In this document: positions 44,466-57,310 of the stretch, in pieces
Numbering within the stretch: the first letter of the stretch is position 1
How the letters are laid out: each line of letters starts with the position of its first letter
Assembly: GCA_026874595.1 (NCBI GenBank)
Contig: CM049316.1
Span: 63,655,176 to 63,719,175, forward strand
Length of the DNA: 64,000 bases
From: Sipunculus nudus
Lineage: Eukaryota > Annelida > Sipuncula > Golfingiida > Sipunculidae
Direction of reading: 5' to 3'
Position numbers and translations under genes: made by a program
Notes under the pieces: generated by a model
What the model was told of the DNA's origin: nothing
Databases searched by the model: none
The model's input: only the letters and a program-made list of their open reading frames with translations

Positions 44466-44887
44466 TTATAATTATAAAGTTTCTAAAATATCGAAGTCAC
44501 GTATCCATGTATAAAGTACAACAACATTCGCTTGTGTCACAATAAACTTTGGTGTATGCTATATGGATGTAAGTCGAGAGAAATGTGTGTCACGGTTCAC
44601 GAACTCGATCGTTGCGCTACAGGTCAGCTCTGCACGTCAGAACAAGGACGGCCCTAACACCAATAAATGATTCTCGTCTCGCCCCAGAGAACCGACCAGC
44701 TCTACTGGCAACGATCACGAATCTTATGAACAAAATCATATCATAGTGATCCAGATAACCTCAAAATTGTATCTAGATTGTTACTCGCGTTTTTCCCTAT
44801 ACTCTTTCCCAATATTTGATTAAAATTCGTTTCAATAACATTTGAGTAAAATTGCTAATAGACAAATCACCCATGTAAGCAACCAAG
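44466..44887. other. No clear feature
   Basis: A CpG-containing stretch (44580-44720) with no supported exon. Confidence 0.35.
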
Positions 44888-45105
44888 GCGGGGTCGGATT
44901 TATGGGGGTGGGGGTGGTGGCTCTTTTTCGACCTAAAAGCCGATAAATAGAAAAATATATACGCTTATTATAAAAAAAAACAGCGACTGTGCCCCGGTGG
45001 TGAGCCAAGGAGCCCCCCTTTTGAACGATTTTGGATCCGCCTCTGGACACATCCATCGAGCATTAAGTCTGCATCAACTTAAATCTGTTACCAGGGGCGA
45101 ATGTC
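44888..45105. mobile_element. GGATCC-ended repeat, internally deleted copy
   Basis: GGCGGGGTCGGATTTATGGG, CTTTTTCGACCTAAAAGCCG, GTGCCCCGGTGGTGAGCCA, TTGGATCCGCCTCTGG, then AAGTCTGCATCAACTTAAAT and TTACCAGGGGCG follow the order in the copy at 43729-44200. Confidence 0.68.
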
Positions 45106-46148
45106 AGGGAGGAGACGGGCAGGGGACACCCGTCCGATTAATCGACCTGATTAAAATATAGGAAATAGAATAAAACACGCTCCGTACGGAGAAACAGCGC
45201 CGAAACCATGATCGCACCATTACAGCCCAATTAACTAAAACCAACTTCACACAGGAGTGGTGGTCGTTGAGTAAAGGAAAATTCAACGATTTTTTCAACG
45301 ATCTTTTAGTGGTATCCATAGTCGCCACAAACTCCTCGAAGTTTTGACTCATCGAACTATCATGACTTCACTTGTACCTGAAATACCCGAGTTCACGCAG
45401 ACCCTTAGCTCCTGTGGAGATTTTCTGGCACATATGCACACATATACTTATATACGCTGAAGGACACATTCATGTGAGCACTACAGTTACAAAATCATAT
45501 GAGCGATTTGTCAAGCATTTATACGCTCACATGGAAACGCAGATGGAAGGTACCCTTAAAGTTTCTACACGAAAGGGGGAACCTTTTCCCCCTCAGCGCT
45601 TTGCGCCTGCCTCGCTATACTAGCCCCCCCCCCCAAGTCTTGAATCCACCCCTGGATAAGGTCAGTGTCCTAATTCTGTGGATATCACTTTTGTATAACA
45701 AGCCTAAAAATTATCTATTATTTAATTTAAGAATAATTTTGAAAAGTCAGGCTACGCGTCGGAGTGCATGTAGGCAAGGCAATGAAGTTAAAATAAAATG
45801 ATATATCTATGGCACAGCACTTGCTGACGTTAACGCACACAAGAAATTAAGTTGAATATGTAGGACTTAAATCCTTCATTTTAAATAAATCATCACGCTG
45901 GGAAATTGGAGGCACGTACTTATGGCTGGTTCACAGCTATCACATAACCAAACTTAAAACGGATAAAAGCCACCACAAATCATAACAATTTATGTTGCTC
46001 TTTGAAACATCAGCCTTGTCATACGGAGAGGCCATCGACCGCCTTTTCCTGTTAGCAGCTGGCATATCGACAGTTATTGACGTAATAGTAAAATTTGTTA
46101 ATGATACTTTGCAAGTTTTAAGGCCACACCATATATTATTATTATAAC

Positions 46149-46211
<63 letters not shown>

Positions 46212-46490
46212 CATCATCATTATCCTCATTATGTTTTGGTCGAAGCAAATTTGACCGATGGAGAAGGATTCAAATTATGCGAACATTTTGGAAATGGTGC
46301 AAATGAAAAAAATAAAGTTTAATATATTTCAATAATACCTTTCTGAATGAAAATAGAGCATTAACATTACACGTATTGACATTTCTTTTTAATCAATTAA
46401 AATTTTAATAAAGTACAATTAGCATAATTTATGCCTAGGTTTTGAAAATATTATCCAGGATAAAACAGGGAAACGGCTGTTCCGTAGAGC
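45106..46490. other. No gene; ATT microsatellite at about 46150-46211
   Basis: About 20 ATT units end in ATCATCATC. A C11-type run with TTGAATCCACCCCTGG near 45621-45655 looks like the end of another GGATCC-type repeat. No coding exon is supported. Confidence 0.5.
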
Positions 46491-46499
46491 AGTTATTGT

Positions 46500-46830
46500 C
46501 TCTCGGAGGAGGGGATTCGTTCATCCACATTTGTGTGTGTTTGTTTGTTTGTTCACAACATGACCCACGCAATCGTGGACAGATTTCATGAAATTTTCAT
46601 GGCATTTCGGAAATGGGCCATTGAAGAATCGATCTGATTGCGATGTGGATCAGGCACATGATCGGCATTCGGGAAAGTCGTCAAGGAATATATTCACAAA
46701 TGTACGGTCACTTATTCATGATTGAACATGGGAATATGGGCCGATTAAATGAATGCAAACACAGTTTCGAGAGTATCCTACAATAGAGACCTCCCACATG
46801 GCGGAGGCTTGCATTCCTTTGAATGCAGAC
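46500..46830 (+). repeat. Interspersed repeat with GTTCACAACATTACTC core, copy 3
   Basis: TTGTTCACAACATGACCCAC, GGCATTTCGGAAATG, TGAAGAATCGATCTGATT, GTCAAGGAATATATTCACAA, AACATGGGAATATGGGCC and GGCGGAGGCTTGCATTCCTT. It combines features of both other copies and is the most complete. Confidence 0.75.
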
Positions 46831-47890
46831 CTATTTTTTTTTGTGGCTTAACTACCGGTAATGGTTTCATTGTAACATTTGTAGTAGCATTCTTGTTCCA
46901 ATGGTGCAGATTTTATCAATATGATTGTTGTGGGTCTATTCATAAAGGAAGTGTTTCTTACTACAGTAATGTAGACGATAAAATAATATTGTCTGCTGTG
47001 ACTGACACGGCAAGTCAAACAGGAATTAAACAATTAATATGGCGTACGTCGGTATTTGCAGGTTGCTCTCAACAGAATTTATGTGCGTTATGAAGAATTC
47101 TCTTTGTTTTGTATCATTCACGCTGATTACCTTTATTGCCAGGGAGGACTGTAAATTTGCTAAATCCTTTACATCACATTCTCTTTGTCATTATTCTCCC
47201 AAACTGGGTGGTCAAAGGGTTTGTTACATCGTGTGTTATCACATACATGGCCAAATCTGCATTTCGTTTTGTCTAGGATGGCTTTATTTGTACAGTAGAA
47301 CCTGGATTATCCGAATAGTTTGGGGATATAAAATATGTTCGGATAACTGAGGTTACAGATATTCGAAGTTATTATTAAAACAGGTACACGTGATAATATC
47401 ATGATTTCAATATGCTAGCTTATTCTGATCCTGTCAGTTATCTCCTCAGAACGTTTTTTCACTAATCTTATTTCTATAAAATAAAGTCAACGATTTACAA
47501 TCATTGTAATCTAATTAGCAACTTTCTGTATACATAGAGCTTACAAGGGTAAGGGTAAGGCGTTTGTTTCCTACTTTTCAGTCATTAAGGCAGCTACCTC
47601 GATACATATTATAATACTCTCTTTAAAGGTAATGAATGCATATTTTGTCTTATTACATTGAAATGATAGCCTGTGAAAAAAAAAACTTTTTTTGTTATCA
47701 TGAGGACCCTGTGACAATTGCAACGTCTTTATAAGATACAGGCATAGAAAAACTACAAATACGAAATGTTCGGAAAGATGTGAAATACCTGTGTTACTTA
47801 TTTTTATGGATGTAACTCAGCTATTTCTTATCTTATGTATGTACAACTACAGAGTTCCATTTGGGTTTAAGACTAAGTGATAGGGCGGTA
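46831..47890. other. No gene recognised
   Basis: Frames at 46749-47350 are long for the composition but show neither family resemblance nor exon boundaries. AAGGGTAAGGGTAAGG occurs near 47547. Confidence 0.35.
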
Positions 47891-47894
47891 GCAC

Positions 47895-48196
47895 TCACTT
47901 ATGTTATTTATATGTATTTCCTGATATCACCCGGACCCGGTGTCTATCGCATTTGTGGGTCATTGGTGTGTTATCACCCCATTTGTGGTACATAACACCG
48001 AGGAACCCCAAAAGACGAATCCGTTAGTTAGTGAAACGTGCCTGTGGGGCACAGCCTTCCCATTAAGCCTGCAGAGCGCTTATCCAGGGTGGTGACCGAC
48101 CTTGAAAAACCCTACCGCTCCTCTGCTGAGATTTGAACTCAACACCTCCCGGCTTTGAGTCCTGTGCTCCACCTCATGACCATGCATAAAAGCCGG
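47895..48196 (-). mobile_element. tRNA-derived SINE, copy 2, cut at its head by a transposon
   Basis: On the minus strand, CCGGCTTTTATGCATGG, AGGACTCAAAGCCGGGAGG, GAGTTCAAATCTCAGC (B box), AGCGCTCTGCAGGCTTAAT and GGGGTTCCTCGGTGTTATG match the copy at 23510-23770. The element at 48197 starts exactly at the SINE's CCGG. Confidence 0.75.
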
Positions 48197-49158
48197 TGTA
48201 GCAGGCCAGAATAGCCCCCCTCGATTGTATACCCGGGTATAATCTGGCCTAGCCCAAACTGTACCCGGGGTATAAAATGGGCCAGGCCAGATCATACCCC
48301 GGGGTGTATTCTGGCCTAGTCCATTTTATACCCTCTCAGGTTAGATTATACCCCCTGTTGCTTTTAATAGCTGTGTTTTATACCTTAAACACTTGTAGTT
48401 TTTTTACGAAATGACTCACCTTCTGTCATCTTTTTTATTAATTTGATGTAATTATCGAGTATAAGTGAATGATATCAATATAAGGCGATCGGTATGTAAG
48501 TGTGTATAATCGCGTTATACTACATAACAGTTACTACATAACACTGTTATGTTTTTGGATTTTTCGAAAATATATCATCATCTGATATTAGACTCAAAGT
48601 TAATTCAAAACCGACCACAAAATATCCAAATTTAAACTCTAGCTGAAAATGATAACACTATGTATAATAATATACATAAGTATAAAAAAGCACAGTGCTT
48701 ATGTAACTTTAATGGAATAAATTATGGCTTATGTAAGTTACCAAAATATGTTATTCTCCATAGTTATTTTGTGTGTCGTGAAAGTGTCTGAATTAAACTT
48801 ACATTTAAATTCACAGATTTATCTGATATCATGGATATGCAAATGGATGAATGATCCATGGTTTGTAGAAGCTCTTAATCGTGTTAATCTGATATTTAAT
48901 AATGGTGATAGAAAAAAAATATATTTCAAATAATTTATAAGAATTAAGATTAGGTATGTTTAAATGCTGTTGCTCAAATGAATCTCCATATCTGGCCTGA
49001 TAAAAGTTAGTTTCTGTGATTCGTGTGAGGGATATAAATTGGCCTGCATGAGGGGGTATAAAACAGCCTAGGCCAGAATATATCCCGGGGTATATACTGG
49101 CCTAGGCTAAAATATACCCGGGTTAAACTGGGCAGGGGGTATAATCTGGCCTGTTACA
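48197..49158. mobile_element. 962-bp transposon with TGTARCAGGCC ends
   Basis: The left end TGTAGCAGGCCAGAATAG and the right end (reverse complement) TGTAACAGGCCAGATTATAC are inverse. CCGG flanks both sides and may be a 4-bp target duplication or the outermost part of the ends. Subterminal zones (to 48365 and from 49020) repeat CCCGGGGTATA and TGGCCTAG in both orientations; the middle is AT-rich and non-coding. Confidence 0.78.
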
Positions 49159-49162
49159 CCGG

Positions 49163-50201
49163 TCAAATATCCTTACATAAATAAGCTCAAAGGAAGATTG
49201 AGAAACTTCCGTATAACCAAAAACTAAGTGCAGCAAGGGCCTGTCACTGATATGTAACAGATCGGAGGATTGTCCCTCGTAAAACATAACAAGGTAGTTT
49301 TTGTTGTCAAAATGAGTTACATGGGCACTGTCAGGTTAATACGCGGAGACAATTAATTAAGTCCAGTGTCATAAAACGGGGCTGCATATCACATAAAAAA
49401 TGAAATACATTCCGAAGGCAAGTTCTTTATGGTGAACCTAAATTCTAAAATACATCTAGTGAGCTATATATTTGTGGTTTCCAATAAGTTAATATATTAT
49501 CTTATATGCTATATGATTCTGCGAGAAAGCAGGTCGGGGCATAGCAAACCTCATAAATATTGTAACATTGATTAAATCATCACGTCAGTTATGCAACCGT
49601 TATTCCAAAAAAAAAAAAAACAAGCATATATAAGAACTTTTGTACTAATTGTTGAAAAGTTCGTAGGGTCGTATCTTACCTTGTATTATGCAAGGACTGC
49701 AATGAACAAGAAACTGCGTGGAAAGACATCCTCCAGACTGTCCATTTGCCCTTGTCAACATGTCAAATGCTTTGATGTATGTGACGATGAAATGGTAAAA
49801 GGGGGGTTCATACTTGTTACCATGTACTATTTTTTGTGTGTTAAAACCCGTGGCCAAGAGCTTAGCCACAATGTTCCGTCCTCAGCACCCCGTTGCGGAT
49901 CAGAATGAAAAGCTGCCGCACCTGTCGTATATAAACACTTCGGTTGTATGCCGAATATTGAGGATTATGACACATTTTAGTAATAACATCATTTTAGAGC
50001 CTGTTTTTTATGGCAAATGACATTCTTTAATTTAGCAAAATAAGATGTGTGATATGGGGGTGGGGGAGATTTAACATGGTATGTCCCCCTGATACTCAAA
50101 ATACTGCCCCGAAATGAACCTGAAATAGACATCACTCAGACGGTACAAACCTTTACTAAAGTTGAATACTTAAAAAGATAACCCTTAAGGCCAAAAAAAT
50201 T
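49163..50201. other. No gene recognised
   Basis: The 105-codon frame at 49591-49908 has no recognised relatives or exon signals. The rest is AT-rich. Confidence 0.35.
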
Positions 50202-50483
50202 AAAGGTATGGTTCTCAGGCACCGCCCGCATCAATTTTAAACCCCCGCATCAAAAATTTTTATTTCTATTTTCAATAAAAACTTTCCAATTTTGAGCTGC
50301 TGCCGCTCCGACATTTCTTTCAAGAAGATAAAACCATACAATTTCCTTTGTTTTGTAGTGCTTTTACTTATTTAGCAAAATAAAACTGTTATTTTCATGC
50401 TTTTCCCTTATCATTTGACATTTTAATCGAAACATACCAAAAATTGATTTATGAAAAAAAAAGTGCCTGAGAACCATACCTTT
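50202..50483. mobile_element. 282-bp MITE with perfect inverted ends
   Basis: AAAGGTATGGTTCTCAGGCA at the left is an exact inverse of TGCCTGAGAACCATACCTTT at the right. The interior matches the decayed copy in FAXDC2-like intron 1 (26848-27176). Left flank TTAAAAA-like and right T run hide the target duplication. Confidence 0.9.
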
Positions 50484-51299
50484 TTTTTTATTTTCACCTA
50501 AAATGTTTTAACTACCATTCTCTAGTGAAGTGACATTATCTACACATTAGATAATGTATATAATAATCTATACACACTATATTTATATATTTAAACACGA
50601 CCACAAAACCACGACCTCCGTTCCACTTTTATTTGCTGAGGAAGTAAAGCAGGTTAAGTTAATAAATAAAAGACTCTCCACATGGGAAACACATGTCCCC
50701 TACAGGAATGAGTACACTTGAGGAAACCTTAAGCACAAGATACAGTTGTACAATTGTACTTGTGATAAACACTGTGTAGTGTACGTGTAATAACACTTAG
50801 TGAGGCCCGTGATATAACTCAAGGCCGGGGGAACAGGTGTGGGCGGCTCCAGAACGCGGGGGGCCCCAGCGTCTTGTCATAATAATTTGATTTTTATTTG
50901 TTTTCTGGCATTCTTATTTATTTTGCAGAAGCAAACGTACTTGTCTTTGTTGTTCTTTGATCTCCCACAGGTGCAAACTTGCAAAGGAAAACAAAATTGA
51001 TGCATATATATGTATACAATATACAATGGATACAATACAAACTCTTGGTAATGATGAAATTACGATGTGTGAAATTACGACTCGTCAGAATCTCCGGGAA
51101 CACGCTGATGGCTGGACCTGATTCTCTGCTTGGCCGGAGGGCATCTTATTCTAAAAAGGCTCTATCAAAATTCACGCCTAGCAAGCGACAAAGGCAAGCA
51201 TTCCAGATCCTACCAACTGGAGCGCTCGGAGGTTTCTTACATCTTCAGTCAGTCACCATTATATGCAGTACTCTTGTAATTTAAATTGGAAATCCCACT
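50484..51299. other. No gene recognised
   Basis: Short CpG-rich patch at 50815-50870. A frame at 50979-51284 has plausible composition but no recognised family. Confidence 0.35.
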
Positions 51300-51545
51300 A
51301 AAACTTTGGAGTTTAGGTGTGGTCCGAAAATAAACGTTTCTCCGCTCTTAACTTTGCCGATGCACGTGTCCTTGCCACCAAACTCTCTCCGCTGAAAAAT
51401 AACTCTCACCTGGCCGCTGTCTTTGGTCGTGTCGCACCCTGACAGATTTGTTTTTCCCAGGTTCTTTAAATCGATCAGGGGGGGGGGGGGGGGCGGCTGC
51501 CATTTTGCGTACATACTACAACCTGGATGTCACAAGTCGCATCTC
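51300..51545. repeat. Interspersed repeat with GCTGCCATTTTGCG block, copy 2
   Basis: GGTGTGGTCCGAAAATA at the left and, after a G16 run, CGGCTGCCATTTTGCGTACA and CTGGATGTCACAAGTCGCAT at the right, as in 23870-24100. Confidence 0.6.
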
Positions 51546-52685
51546 GACATCATGGATATACAGTCCGTCCCGTTTAATTGAATAAAATAGTTGTCAATTG
51601 TTAATTAAGCGGACTATTCAAACAAACGGGTACTTATCTTCAAGGCTGTGGCCGTCATAATGATACTTTGAATAGCTATCAGATGGCTTGCGTGTGTTTT
51701 CGTGTTATTTAGAGCGTTCTTAATGAACTGTTTTGGAATTTTCTTTTAATGATGTTTCAATTCATTAGATTCATTTATAATGTTTTTACTCTGTACAAAA
51801 ATTACTGTACATTTTTCTGTTTTCGTAATTAAAAAAAAACTATGTTGTTTCAAATGGCTGACAGCTTACGCAAATGGCGGACAGCTTACCGATCACGCTA
51901 ATATGTCAACGGTCGTCGGCTATAAGACGATCTCCGAACATTTTTTTTTTCATAATAGGTTTTATTTTTCCCCCATAAGAAAGAGAGGAATACTTTGCAC
52001 TTATCTATTCGTATTCAACATTTATAAAAACCATGCTACTGCAAAATGACTGACAGCTTAACAAACACGTGAATGTGGCAAAGGGCATGATGTTTAGCAT
52101 GATCCCTAAATTATTTAATTTCTAAAACACCTGTTGTTTTATTTTTTTAACAAATAGACAAATAATTACGACACATTTATCTGTGTGATATTAAAAAACG
52201 ATGTTTATCGAAAATGTTTGTCATCCTTTCGCCAGAGTTCGTTTCTACTCGGGCCCGATTCAGTTATATTTCCACATGTGTACAGGAGTAAGCAAACGGT
52301 TGTAGAACGAAATATTGACAGATACCCATATATTTAACAAACCTGGTGTGTGAATAGGCCCCTTGAATGTCACCGACGAGACAAACGTCCTTGGTAGATT
52401 GTTTTACGTTAGAAGGACAAAACTGGCGGTGAGTATATAGATATCGGAAAGAAACCCTAATACAGAGCAACGCTGCATCCTTATTTGAATATGAGCGAGT
52501 TGTTTTTAGGATTAAGAAAAGTAAATTCCTGAATAAATGTTCTGTTCTCTAAAAATAAAAATCCTGGCATTGTTCTAATCTTATTATGGATTTAGGTTTT
52601 GTTAGTCCGTGCACGGTAACTATCCAGCCTAGATTCCTGATCTGCAGGGCTTAGCGATGTTAACAGCCTACATCTGTGGCATATT
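51546..52685. other. No gene recognised
   Basis: ATGGCTGACAGCTTAC / ATGGCGGACAGCTTACC are near-identical steps 26 bp apart near 51855-51890, and a third related step lies near 52045. Otherwise nothing. Confidence 0.35.
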
Positions 52686-52689
52686 AAAA

Positions 52690-54010
52690 CAACAATTATG
52701 TTTATGATAAATGATTTATAGGGCTACGCTTTGTTTGCTGTAAATTATATATACTTGTTGAAAACCCGTGTCATAAAATCTTGGCTTGGAGCATTGAAAC
52801 ATTTCATGATTTTATAACCGAACACTCATGTATATGTTTATTGCCTAATATATAAATCCAGCTGTTCAGTTTATGATAATGAATCATTTCACAAGTTTGT
52901 ACCTAACTAGCTTCTGTAAAGAAAGAAAAAAGAAGTATAAGAACTATGCAAATTGAGTCGAATGATACAGTATCTTACCCAAGCTATAGATGAATGACTT
53001 AGATTATGTATTTGCCTATGTTTGTTTGTCTGTCGATCTGTCTGGTATAGGATATCTCGAAATATTATTGACAAATTTCAAATAAACCTTTCTACCACAG
53101 TGCAAGCGGATCAATATTAAAATGTATGATCATTTTTTATCTCTTTCTACATTTTGTTTGTACTGTTTGACCAGTCAACTGAAAAATCACCTATTTAACT
53201 AGAAACGATAAGTCTTCTTTTTTCATCTAGATTGAAGGAATTTAACTTGTTATTTGCCCTTGTCTTTTGGAATGGGGTAAATGGTGACTTGTTGTGAATA
53301 CATTTTAAATATCAAACTTTAATGCACGTAAAACCACAAAGCCTTAACCGTTATTAAGTAATTGCGGCAAAACGCAACGAAAGTTATCCATTTTTTTATA
53401 TTATATTTACCAATAATGGGTCTGGGTAATTACAAATTGGGTCTTAATTCACACAAGGGAACCTGGGCTTTCGAAGCACAATGCTTAAACCTACGTCCAT
53501 TCCTATTCACTGTTGCCATACCGTTTTAATTGTAATTTATAAATCTTACATTTATCAATTAACGGTGCGTATTACATACGCACTGAAGTGAACAACCTAA
53601 CAAAAAAATTAACGTTAGAAGAGCTGTTATTCTATTTTCTTGCCAAATGCGTTGCAGGGATTTCAGTAACAATAATAAGTGAATAGAAAAAAAGGTTTAA
53701 AGATGGACCCTGAAAAAAAAGAGTTCCCTGGTGTTTACGTTGTGTTAAAGTAAACTAGACACAAGGCAGGGGTATCCATGTCATCCGCAACTCTGGTTGT
53801 CCCTTGGTTTTAAGTATTACCAGGTGCCCATACTCGAATCACTTGGAGGTCGCCTAACTCCCTGGTTTGTTTCAAAGAAAGTAAGCTACGAAGGCATATG
53901 GTCTTTGTCTCGGGCGCCAAAAAGATATACTCGACACGAATTTGTTTTTTTTTATTAAGAATATTAAGTAGAAGAAGGTTTTGTCTTCTCCCGTGTCTGT
54001 CCTGTACGGA
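52690..54010 (+). repeat. Old tandem duplication, first copy
   Basis: Landmarks in order: TTTATGATAAATGATTTATA, GTCATAAAATCTTGGC..GGAGCAT, CAGTAACAATAATAAGTG, AAAGATGGACCCTG, and TCTTCTCCCGTGTCTGTCCT. The same order occurs at 55080-56760 with heavy divergence. Confidence 0.6.
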
Positions 54011-55079
54011 GTTACAAGGTTTCAGACGCTGAGAAAAAGTTTATTTTGTCTGTTTGTATAGTTATCTCATAGTGGTTTGTCTTCATAGGGCTAACATCTA
54101 GAAGTCCTAAGGGAGGTGGATTGTGGACAGAATCGCTGTTACCATTGAACAATAATGTTTCTGTCGTAGCAATGAAAACAAAACTCACAGATCATTTTTT
54201 TTTTATATAAACTGGTTAAGGCTAAACGTCAACAGATCATTTAAAGATCATTCTCGACTTGTAATTAGAATTAACCATACCTATCAAAGATATCTTATTC
54301 CATTTAAAACCGCTAGAAAACCATGTATCAGACATATTTGCTGTGACTTTGCAACCGGTAGGCCGTGTACGACAGGATTATCGGCATTTTACCATAAATT
54401 TTGCCGTTTCGAACGGCTATTTCGTCATTTTCAAACCAGGTTAGTATTGTACTTGGGGAAAACAACAACAAGCAATGTAGGACAAAACAGGCATTTTAGA
54501 CAACGCATTACTCGGTCCGTTTACAACTTTCATGCGATTAAGACAGGTAGATATGATGTCCACATGGACCTTTCACGTGTCGCGAGTGCAGAACATTCGG
54601 TTATATTAGTGTCGCGAGTGCAACACACTCGTGGTAGGCTCATTAAACATCGAGGATCAAGCTGTCGCTATAATTGTCGCTGACTAAAAAGTTGGTTCTT
54701 CCTCCTGGAAAATAAATTAAAAGGCTGATCACAACTGCTCCAAGAAAATAAATATGGTTTCTATAATGAACGGGGTTTTCTTTGTCGAAAAATAAAAATT
54801 CTTTTTCATGAATTAAGTTATATATGTTCAGTCTGAAAGCTGAAATTCCCCCAGCGACATTAATAGAAGACAGAAAAGAAATAAGTTTCTCGCTGTAATA
54901 ATCTATTGTGCTCTCGGAGAATAAAATCTGTTTTCATCAGGAATTGTGTTTTACTTCATCTCGTCTCGTGATTTATATATATTAACAGTTTCCTTTTGTC
55001 AGTTTATTATAACTGCTCCACTGCGATTCAGAACCCGCAGGAAATGAAGGTATAAATGACGTACAGATGGGGCATACAC
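54011..55079. other. No gene recognised
   Basis: Near 54575-54635, GTGTCGCGAGTGCAGAACA and GTGTCGCGAGTGCAACACA form a local duplication. No exon supported. Confidence 0.4.
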
Positions 55080-55294
55080 ATACACTGTAATTTTGTTTAT
55101 GATAAATAAAATGAGCCATGGCTATGTTTACTGTAAATCATATTAACCTGGTGAAAACTCTATCATAAAACCGTGCCCCGGAGCATAAATCTCTTTATGT
55201 TATGGAAACCAGGACACTTCCGTCGCATCTGACATGTATACTGCCAAAAATTTGCTCTTGATACAGTCCAGCTGGTAAACATATTATATATGTT

Positions 55295-55336
<42 letters not shown>

Positions 55337-55393
55337 GCTATATATTTGCCAGTTGAATGTGTCAAAATCACAGTTTTTGCAGTATACCTGTCA

Positions 55394-55447
<54 letters not shown>

Positions 55448-55519
55448 GACATGCATGTATAATGCCAAAATTGTGTTCTGATACAATCCAGATGGAAAAC
55501 TTATAATACATGTTATAAC

Positions 55520-55592
<73 letters not shown>

Positions 55593-56760
55593 GCGACCGC
55601 TCAAAACAACGAACACTTTTTACGGGTCAATTTTCATATTCGCTCTTTATAAATAAGACCTCGCTTAGGCGACGTACGCGCAATGTATATACATTTTGCA
55701 CGAATTATTAATATGTTAATATCTCAAAATCCAAATCTATAACCTGGTTTTCAGAAAGAGGAAACCTTACTTGGATGAAATCTACCCATTTGGCCCTTTA
55801 ATTTGATAGTTGGTCCCTATTTTGTACTGGGGTGTTTGAGATTGGAAACCCTAGCTCAAACTGTTTCGGATTACACTCCATTTCTTTTGATATACTGTAA
55901 GGAAGATGCATAAAACAGGTGTCCCTATTATTAATTTATGGGGCGTTTCACTTACCTACTAAAATAAACAGACTGACAAATACTAGTTTAGGTCACACAA
56001 AAAGGATTGTTTTAAGGATACAGAGACAAGATATTTTTGGCGAAGACTCGATTTTATATATTTATTTTTTAATCTGTTCTTTTTATTTTCCATTTTTATT
56101 TATTTCCTTAGTTTTATTTACTAACTTTCTTATATTTACATAAAATGAGCGACACTTATTTTTAAAATTGATAAAGTGTAAAGTTATATCCATCTTCAGT
56201 TGTACCCTTTAGTAATGGAAATTTGTAGTTTCAATACATGTAATGATTTCGTTGAAGGGCTTCCGCCACGAGACAAGAATATCAACTTTTTTTAAATTAT
56301 ATATTAATCCCTGAAAAATTTGAGCGGGCGATACCGCGGAACATTTATTGATCGTGGCCTTAACGTTACTAGAGCGGTTATAATATTTTTTTCCACCAAA
56401 TCTGATCCTGTGATATTAGTAACAATAATAAGGGTATAGCAAAACTCTTAAAGATGGCTCCCGCACAGAGAGGGTTCACTTATGCTTACATTGTGTTTGA
56501 ATAACTCAGACACAATAGCTTGGAATTCGTTAGGACACAAAAGAACCTCTGGATCTCCAACGACTTTAATAACTGCCAGATGTCCGTGTGAGCGCCGCGG
56601 GGAGGCCTATCCAATGTTCAGTTGTGTTTAAAAGAAAGACTTACCGCGAAACACGATCTTTACTAGTGGCCCGAAAAAATGCTACCGCAAATAAATGTTT
56701 TGTTATACCTCAGCCAAGCAGGTTATGTCTCCATCCGTGTCTTATTGTTGGTTGGTTTGT
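55080..56760 (+). repeat. Old tandem duplication, second copy
   Basis: Landmarks: TTTATGATAAATAAAATGAG, ATCATAAAACCGTGCC..GGAGCAT, TAGTAACAATAATAAGGG, AAAGATGGCTCCCG, and TGTCTCCATCCGTGTCTTAT. It is longer than the first copy because TA tracts have expanded in it. Confidence 0.6.
55232..55588. repeat. Two ~215-bp units each ending in TA microsatellites
   Basis: Each unit has GACATG..ATGCCAAAA, GATACA(G/A)TCCAG, then ATGTTA and a TA tract (about 55302-55333 and 55523-55588). A further TA tract lies at 55396-55441. Confidence 0.85.
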
Positions 56761-56887
56761 TTGTTAGCAGGTATGCAATGTTCAATGAAGCTTTGTGAAA
56801 GTTGGAACATTTGCTAGAGAAAGACTGCATCAAATTAACGGGTTTGAACCGAATAAAGGGGCGATTCATTAGGATTTAGTTGTGCGC

Positions 56888-57310
56888 TAAATAATCGATT
56901 TTATCAATGATTGGTCGTTTTCTTTCAAACTCGATTAAATCGATCGCATTTTACATAATCCATCACAAACGATTATGCATGCAATTCCAAAGAAGTCATA
57001 TTAACCTGAAAAAGCTTTCTTATCCTGTTTGAGATAAAAGAAAGCTGGAGCACAAAACAGAAAACAGCATTAAAACGTAACCTTGTGCAACGAATAAGTG
57101 AACATTTGCGAATAAGTGGTAATTACATTGCCCTTTCAATGTGATGTACAAGTTACACTGAATTAATTTCTTCAATATTTTAGTTATCATAATTCTATAC
57201 AGCATATTTCATGGTATAATAGATGATACGTAAAATAATCGATTAATAATCGATCATCGATTTTTTTTATCATTCAATCATCGAATATGATTTTACAACC
57301 GCATGCTACC
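56888..57310. repeat. Interspersed repeat bounded by ATCGATTAAT-type palindromes, copy 2
   Basis: AATAATCGATTTTATCAATG, GATTATGCATGCA, GATGTACAAGT, AAAATAATCGATTAATAATC and GATTTTACAACCGCATGC parallel the copy at 6630-7040. Confidence 0.65.

Noticed and set aside
45940-46248. Asparagine-rich protein
   Set aside because: The Asn run is the ATT microsatellite read on the minus strand.
55368-55616. Ile-Tyr repeat protein
   Set aside because: It is a TA microsatellite; the same applies to frames at 19804-20058 and 62178-62435.
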